From Dendrolimus kikuchii (taxonomy: Eukaryota > Arthropoda > Insecta > Lepidoptera > Lasiocampidae), in contig CM034401.1 of assembly GCA_019925095.2 (NCBI GenBank), forward strand, positions 19,596,838-19,660,837: a stretch of DNA of 64,000 nucleotides, written 5' to 3'. The notes beneath the pieces are model-generated. The model was not told where the DNA came from. It did no database searches and saw only the letters and a program-made list of their open reading frames with translations. Of this stretch, positions 57,146 to 64,000 are shown in pieces. Within the stretch, counting starts at the first letter, position 1. Every line of letters begins with the position of its first letter. The translations under genes and the position numbers were made by a program.

Positions 57146-58056
57146 TTAAAAATTTCGCCAAGGAGTTTCACATTACGAAATTAAATATGCTGAATAATCG
57201 AACCTCCTTGGAAGCGCATTTGTCTCACTTTAATACTATAGAGGAAATGAGACGAAACATGTAATTTTAATTTTCACCAATCGCACGTGGCGCTCTTCCC
57301 AAATGTGCGCCATTTTCATAGAAACGTCAGATTGATGCGACTTTCTGACTGAAATTTAATTTTAAGTTTGTTTCGTTTAGCTATTGTACTATTTTCACGC
57401 AAATGTGTTGAAAAACGCTTTATGAGACACGTGCGGTTGTTGTTTTTTACAAACTCATGACTATGTTACCATAGCCAGGCTAATGTTACCTTAAATACAT
57501 TTGACTTATTACCCGTTTACTCGTTTGTAAAAACCAACTTAACGCAATAGTATCATAAACTAAACATAGTACTCCTGTAGAATGCACATTTGGAAGGTAT
57601 GGTATTATATATTATTATGTAGTATGGCCTTAAGTTCCCCAAGCAACGGGACTTATGTAGTTTACATATAAATAAAGGCTCTCAGTGCAGTGGTTTATCT
57701 TTCAATTTAACACTGTTTATGTCATATTATTTTAGTATTGAATCATTTGGCTTTAATAATTTATTTAACGAGCGAGGGAGATATTTAATAAATATAAGCT
57801 GCAACCACTCCATATCAGCGTAAGTAATCTTGCTGAACGAATTTGTCCAAAAAAATGCCAATTTTCATTATCTGTTTATCGCGTCGGAGCTCATAACTTA
57901 CGAGTTAATTCGTTTTAATATATTCGAGATGTACTAGGGATGTGAATGAATAACGCTTTGGTTGTTCAAGTCAGTTAAATTTTCGAGTCACGCCAGATGT
58001 TATTAATACATATAATATTTGATATATTTAAACATTCTGTGAACTGTATAATAATT
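57146..58056. other. Intronic sequence
   Basis: AT-rich, nothing supported. Confidence 0.4.
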
Positions 58057-58069
58057 TTTATTTAAAAAT

Positions 58070-58491
58070 ACATACATACATAACTTCATGCCAGTTCCCT
58101 TGCGGGGTAGGCACGAACAACAGAGCGCCATTTAGGCCCATTCTTACACACCTCACTTGCTTCTTTGACATTCATAACTCTTGTCATGCACGCTCGTCTG
58201 TTCTTAAGGCTCCTGACATCACCCTCCGCTAGTACGCGATCAATTTGATCATGGAAGGTGTGTCGTGGCCTTCCACGACTTCTGCATCTATCCACTTTTG
58301 CATTGTATATCTGTTTAGTCATTCTTTCATCGTGCATTCTTTCCACATGCCCGAACCACCGGAGCATTCCTTTCCTTACCTTCACCCCGATACTTTCTTT
58401 CAGACCAACTCTCTTTCTTACTTCGGTATTACGAACGCGGTCCGCGAGCGTCACTCCGCAAATTTTGCGCAGTGCTCGCATCTCGACCGCG
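58070..58491 (-). mobile_element. RTE-like LINE 3' end, copy j
   Basis: Minus orientation, frame open from MRALRKICGVTLADRV to YPARELA and stop, then the ATGT tail. A 13-bp target duplication, TTTATTTAAAAAT, lies at 58057-58069 and 58492-58504. It is among the best preserved copies. Confidence 0.94.
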
Positions 58492-58504
58492 TTTATTTAA
58501 AAAT

Positions 58505-59956
58505 TATATTCCTTAATATTATTTACTCTTAGAAACCAATGCAATAATATAGATATTTAAGCGAAACTAATATTATATTATTACAGCCCAAAACTATGAC
58601 GAAAATGAATTCCATAGTGTTTTAAATTATTTTACAACTTAGTATTTTCCACGTCATGTTTCCATGAATATGTATAAGTAATGTGTATACTTTATATTTT
58701 ATAAAAGGGAATGTTATATAATCTTTATTCTTGCATGATAATTATTACGCTTCTCTATTTTTTTATATTTAAGTGGTGTAATAATAGTAAGAGTCTGACG
58801 GTCTTATTCATATTGCGCTAGAGTAAGTTTGTAGGCTTCTATAAGGTTCGTAAAGAAGCTCTCTCTTTGTGTTGGGTTTCTAAATCTCTACTTAATAAGG
58901 GTTTCATTATTGTGTAGATTCGATTGTCTATTTAAAATCAGTCACATATTTCAACGATTCGATTTTCTGATTAATTTGTGACTCAACTGTGCTCGATCTC
59001 GATCGAGTCAAAAACAGGCCCGAGTCCCATCACTGACTCGAACAGTATTACAAGTTATGTGGGGACCATAAATCTAGTTACTCAGTGCTGCCAGTTTGGG
59101 CGGGCAAGGGGCAACATCGCAAATTGCAATCTAAATTGAAAATTAAACAGTGTTCATCGTGTTCGGTTATGTTCGTGTGACTTCGGTGTGTGTTCAGGTA
59201 CATTTTTATAATGAGAATGAAGATGTTTCATAAAGAGCATAGATACTTAAAGAAATATATAAAGGATATAGTCAATAATTTCTTGACTTAAATTTATGTA
59301 CCGCGGAAACTGTATTCTATTGTTTTCAAAAATCGGCAGACAAAGAATTCCACATGTATGTCAACTCCACGGCCGATCACAATGACACCCAGACCAGAGT
59401 AAATAAATTCCTTTACGAAATTTGCTCTACCTATGCAGGATCTTGGCATTCTCATTCTAATGATTATAAACATGTGTATGATATGTGATTATTGATCGAG
59501 AAGTAAATAGAAATTATTATTGCTTGACATAATATTTGATACTGTTTTTTGATGTTTAATGAAATTAGGTAGGGATTAGTGTATAAAACGAAAACCAAGA
59601 TTTCGTACGAACTCGTCGTATGATGAGCTTTGTATATATAATAAACTAGTGGCTTGTCAGACACGAAATGCCAGAATGAATGCTCACCTAATATGACATA
59701 CATTTCAATCAGAGCCACTTTGCCCATAGAACGTAAAACAAGCTGAGCAATAAACAATTGAACCGTTGAGCGTTTTCGACACTCAGCACACCACTGTGCG
59801 TCACGACTCACGATCTTCAAGAACACAATCGCAAACTTCACGGTTGCAAATGAAAAGTAGTTCAACCCCGTTTAATATTAGTACGAATGAAAATCAATTT
59901 CAATATTCGGGTTGAAACAACCCAAATAGAAAATCAATATTTATCCTACTTCCGCC
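58505..59956. other. Intronic sequence with a possible noncoding exon
   Basis: The segment 59085-59197 is less AT-rich (TTTGGGCGGGCAAGGGGC), then shows a leader-like AACAGTGTTCATCGTGTTCG and a possible donor TTCAG|GTACAT near 59197. It might be an alternative first exon on the plus strand. This is a weak inference. The rest holds nothing supported. Confidence 0.25.
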
Positions 59957-60167
59957 CTACTAATATTATAAACACGAAAGTTTGTATGTATGGATGGATG
60001 TATGTTTGTTATTCTTTCACGCAAAAACTACTTTGATGAAACTTTACAGTAATATAGCTTACACATCACAATAACACATAGGCTATAATTTATAAAGATA
60101 TAGTGTGAATTATCCAAAATATAACGATTTTCCATCACCACGTGCGTGAAACACGGGGCGCAGCTAG
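59957..60167 (+). mobile_element. Helitron-like element
   Basis: Starts near CTACTAATATTATAAACACG with the AAAGTTTGTATG phrase and ends GGGGCGCAGCTAG before T. No ORF. Confidence 0.55.
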
Positions 60168-60526
60168 TAAGGTCATATGCAAGAATATAATATTGTATAT
60201 ATAAAATAAACAAGAAATTGTATCATGTATGATAGACATATGATAAGTAGTGTAGTGTGTATACAGTTTTAGTTTAGGAGGGAAGGGTAAACGAGCGCTG
60301 TAATGACACTGTTTTTATTACTGAAAATATACGAATATAAATGTGTTGTTAAGCATAAGGCCGTAGTTGTTTATTTGTAAAATGCTGACTATTGTACATA
60401 CTTTGTACAAGTAGAAAGTAAGTAAAAGGCATGTAAAAAGTTGGCATATAAAAGCTACTCCCACAGAAACAGGATGGCGGTAGTAAATAAGTAAAAAAGA
60501 GTGCTATTTTATGTGTTCTACGAGAG
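60168..60526. other. No gene seen
   Basis: AT-rich, nothing supported. Confidence 0.4.
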
Positions 60527-60720
60527 ACTCTGTGGTCAAGCGAGCTAAGCCTTTGCCGGCTGACCTCACTACAACACAGAGGCTCCGGGATCGATTCCTG
60601 GCATGGTTAATTTCGTAAACAAAGTTTCCGTTAATTACTACATATATATATATATATTACACATCACACAAGCGTAACTTGCTCAGATTGGGGACATATA
60701 ATGTGTATGTTTAATTGTTT
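60527..60720 (+). mobile_element. tRNA-like SINE, second family, copy 2
   Basis: CTGTGGTCAAGCGAGCTAAG (A-box region) and GGGATCGATTCCTGG (B box) are followed by CATGGTTAATTTCGT and a TA tract. It matches 26440-26605 in opposite orientation. The tRNA fold is not intact. Confidence 0.6.
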
Positions 60721-60994
60721 ATCTAGCGATTATGAATGAACGATTGGATGAAAACACTAATGGTTCAACAAAAATTAAAACTACGTTCTTAAAAACTATG
60801 TATAAGCTTTGAAATAAACTGTATCAGATTCTCACGAGGCTACTGTTGTGAATTTTACCATGTCCTTGGGAATATGTGTCTAGCATAAATAGCCGTTGCA
60901 TATTTCGTTTTAATACAGTTTAAGTACCGCTACTTACAGCGTGCTTCACTTAATACGAATGAATTGGATTATTCAACGCTTAAACTTCTTTTAA

Positions 60995-61220
60995 TCTATA
61001 CAGATAAATTAAGTTGAACTGTATGTTTGTAATGTCAAAATAAAAACGCGAAAAAAGTCACGGAGGATAATTCGGACCGGGAGATTACGAAAATGCAATT
61101 TTTAGTATTTTCTGTCTGTCTGGTTAATCTCCAAAACGGCTGGACCGATTTTGACGGGGCTTTCACTGGCAGATAGCTGAAGTTATAAGGAGTAACATAG
61201 GCTTTTTATAAAATTACACA
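60995..61220 (+). mobile_element. Helitron-like element, 3'-truncated
   Basis: Starts TCTATACAGATAAATTAAG, reads through GTTTGTAATGTCAAAATAA without the retroposon found in the copy at 30530, and loses similarity near 61220 without a CTAG end. Confidence 0.6.
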
Positions 61221-61421
61221 CAGGTAGTGTTTAATAAATTACTCATTCCAAGGAGCTGGAGTTTAATATACTTTACTTGAAACTCAAACTAGTAATCGTA
61301 ATTTTAGTTATTTAACATAAACTCGGTTCTGTACACATTTTGAAAAAAAAACGGAACCTTTTTGAAATGTTCATGTCTTTCCATCTAACAATAATTAATT
61401 ATTCGTGGACACTACTAACCC

Positions 61422-61580
61422 CCTTATTCATAATAGTTATGTGCTTATACAAGGTTTATAAGTTCGTTAAAAATTAAAAAAGTTTTATTCCCAATCTGAT
61501 TACATATTAAAACGATTATGAATAAAACTTTTTGATACACTTTATATATTATAAACCTCGTATAACTATCACGAATAAGG
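61422..61580. mobile_element. MITE with 19-bp inverted ends
   Basis: CCTTATTCATAATAGTTAT (61422-61440) and the complement of 61562-61580 differ at two positions. The pairing continues inward (AAGGTTTATAA against TTATAAACCT). No ORF. Confidence 0.65.
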
Positions 61581-62315
61581 AACTAGGGCTATGTATAAAA
61601 TTTAGTAGAAGTACTATATAATATTGTAGTACAATCCAAGTGGTCACTTGGAGTGCTTTGATCGCGTCACTATTCGGAAATAATAATCTTAGTCAATTAT
61701 CAAATAAATTAATAAATTATTTTATTTGTTTAAGAAGGAAAAGTAGTATCAAGTTTCACACAAAACTATAAAATGGAAAACTTCTCACTTTAAATTAATA
61801 TGCACATTAATTTCACAACGCTTTACAGCTTTATTTTATTTTATTTCATAAAGCTCTGGCGAATAGTATGTCAAAAGCAACAGCACCTTTACTTATGTGT
61901 TCTAATCCTAATTCTAGTACATTTTGTAATAAAAAGATTTTTATAAAGAACACTAGTAGTACAATTCGCCACAACATGTTGGTTGTATTAATTTTTCATA
62001 TATGTAGTTCAGCCGAACTCAAAATGCCATATTTGACTACACAGTTCACATTGCTCACAAAAATACGTAATTATTACTCAAAAACTGTTAATACCCTACA
62101 ACTATTGTTCATTATAAAGGGATATTATACACTAGAGTTTTATATATATTTATTAGACCTAAAACTTTACTGTTTTTAGTTCAATTCTCTACAATAACAA
62201 AGAAACTAAGTCCATAAAGTCTAAACAGCAAACATACAGATGAGTCGAAGCTAACCTGATTTGAAGTAATACGATGAATGACTCATTTCCTATGACAACG
62301 TATTTGTTTTAAAAC
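61581..62315. other. No gene seen
   Basis: AT-rich. A 103-codon plus-strand frame with an ATG at 61868-62179 has no recognised domain and is low in complexity; not called. A CCAAGTG-GT-CACTTGG hairpin lies at 61638-61653. Confidence 0.35.
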
Positions 62316-62450
62316 AACGCGATTGCAGCGCCATCTATTTAGCTAATCTGTCTATTTTATGGAAACGCCATTATGTATCGGGATCAAATGTATCCTAAGT
62401 GTTAACTCGGGTTATAAGCCAGCACTATATGGAGTTTCATTCATATTGTT
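62316..62450 (-). mobile_element. Helitron-like fragment
   Basis: CAGCGCCATCTATTTA, GGGATCAAATGTATCCTAAG and TATAAGCCAGCACTATATGG parallel the copy at 20976-21333. Ends are missing. Confidence 0.45.
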
Positions 62451-63489
62451 ACTAGTCGCGAGACTCGAATTAGAATGCCGTTAGAATTACTATAGAGTTT
62501 ATTAGAACTATACAAACACGTATAACACAGGTACAAATATAACCGAACACAACAAGTCCAAACGTAATGCAGAAGATCGTAATTCAATAAAACGCGCAAA
62601 GTCCGTCACTTATTAGATTCCCGATTGTAGTACACACGTCTCGCTTCGCTGGTGGTTCTCGTTCGACTAACTCCTCCCTCAATCGGGACATTGCTTTATA
62701 CTGCATAAATGCAATATGTCCGCCAGGCAGCGTGGACAGAATTTCCTAGAATCAGCTTGTACTTTAAATCCGTAACACTTGGCTAATGATTACAATACAA
62801 CAATAGACCGTATGCGAATAAGTAAAGAAAAGAAAACGACCATAAAATAATTTCAATGTTATTAGTTCAAATGCCGACGGGTAATGAATGTGCTGTTTCA
62901 GATATGCAGGTGTATTTTGTGTTTGTCGGGACCTGAGTTGTAACAATATATTTTCTAGAAAATAAAACTGCACAGCATTACATTAGTAAATTCATTCAAA
63001 AGCAGCATTAAATTTAATACAGGAAATATGTTTATTTTTATTAAAATCAACCAACTCGAATCCTGACATGGGTAATTGATTTTTTAAAAATCTAACGATA
63101 CTACTTTTGTTTCCGTGAAAGTCGGCCTCCACGCCTTTGAGTGTTTTTCGATATTTCGTACACTTTAGGATTTGATCCTGAAGGCCCACTTGAAAAATTC
63201 ATCCTGAAAATTTAAAAGAAATGTGTTAAGGTTCACGCAGAAGTATAAAACAGTTCCGACTTAGAATATGCGTTAGCACATTTATATCTCAACATTTTAC
63301 AGCTCGGTCGTCCTTGATTATGTTCCAAATTCAAACTGACCAATTACAAGAGCTCAATGTATAGTTGTCTGTTATTGGTCTTGTTTATTTTTTAAATGTG
63401 GGCTTTAGAATACCAGACTGACATGTTATGTAATTACCAAAGTCACTGTTGTATATTGCAGTTACTTAATTTTCTTTTAAGATATAAAA
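62451..63489. other. No gene seen
   Basis: Nothing supported in this stretch. Confidence 0.4.
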
Positions 63490-63896
63490 TGCTGTATGTA
63501 GGTATAAATGCGAAAGTTTAGATGGATGTTTGTTGCCCAATCATACCATAACAGCTGAACGGATCTGGACGAAATTTGTACATACATACATACATACATA
63601 ACTTCACGCCAGTTCCCTTGCGGGGTAGGCACGAACAACAGAGCGCCATTCAAGCTTATGCTTATACACCTCAGTTGCTTCTTTGACATTCATAACTCTT
63701 GTCATGCACGATTTGTACAGAGATAGATTATAGTCTGGAACAGTCATAGGCTACTTTTATCCTGGAATGTACGGTTCCCATGGGGTAGGTTTGTTTATGT
63801 TTTTCACAGAGGGCATGTGGTACTCCCAGCGGCCGTTCCTTCACTTTGTCTATGAAATTAACATTAACACGAGCGAAGCCGCTGGCAAACAACTAG
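63490..63896 (+). mobile_element. Helitron-like element hosting an RTE insertion
   Basis: The phrases AAATGCGAAAGTTTAGATGG and GCTGAACGGATCTGGACG open the element, and AAGCCGCTGGCAAACAACTAG before T closes it. It is interrupted by RTE-like copy k at 63582-63710. The exact 5' base is unsure. Confidence 0.6.
63582..63710 (-). mobile_element. RTE-like LINE 3' end, copy k
   Basis: The shortest copy of the family: about 35 last codons and the tail. ATTTGTAC lies at 63574-63581 and again at 63711-63718, the target duplication within the Helitron-like host. Confidence 0.9.
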
Positions 63897-64000
63897 TATG
63901 TATGTAAATGTAAAAGGTTGTTTGATTCATAATATAGTTTGTTTTGCAATTTATTTCTATGTTGCTGTGATCTCTCTTCAAGGATGTAGATGTGTTTAAT

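Overview
The window looks like AT-rich nuclear DNA from a moth or butterfly (Lepidoptera). The reasons are a dachsous exon with insect-type sequence, a ZAD zinc-finger gene (an arthropod-typical class), maT-type DD37D mariners, abundant Helitron-like elements of the A^TC...CTAG^T type, R1-clade and RTE-like LINEs, and hAT-type MITEs. No bacterial, plasmid or viral gene organisation was seen. Species cannot be fixed from the sequence alone.

Three host genes are well supported. (1) A two-exon ZAD-C2H2 zinc-finger gene on the minus strand (exon 1 3936-4067, exon 2 2236-3204). (2) A single-exon Gemin8 homologue on the plus strand (8522-9238), a subunit of the SMN complex that assembles spliceosomal snRNPs. 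(3) The first coding exon of dachsous (exon 48360-50108, ATG at 48405), the giant cadherin that pairs with Fat in planar polarity and growth control. No later dachsous exon is visible, so 50109-64000 is read as intron. A weak candidate terminal exon lies near 1167.

Most of the rest is transposable-element debris. Layout: 5207-7322, a 5'-truncated R1-like LINE with matching target-site duplications; 10.8-12.7 kb, MITEs and a dead maT mariner; 16.1-17.4 kb, Helitron-like elements; 18.0-20.5 kb, a LINE joined to a maT transposase; 20.6-31.1 kb, layered LINE ends, Helitron-like elements, SINEs and MITEs; 32.2-35.0 kb, a GC-rich terminal-repeat element and a 103-bp-stem foldback; 36-48 kb, many RTE 3' ends, SINEs and nested insertions; 51.6-52.4 kb, a long TA tract and a 74-bp satellite inside the dachsous intron; 53-64 kb, further LINE, RTE and Helitron-like copies.

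The most striking pattern is one RTE-like LINE family with eleven copies. Each keeps the same 3' end (last codons, stop, then an ATGT tandem tail), and most have clear target-site duplications. One copy (46898-47303) carries at its 5' end 120 bp that match a sequence 0.4 kb away, as expected from template switching during insertion. The three host genes have no evident shared pathway; they are neighbours separated by repeats.
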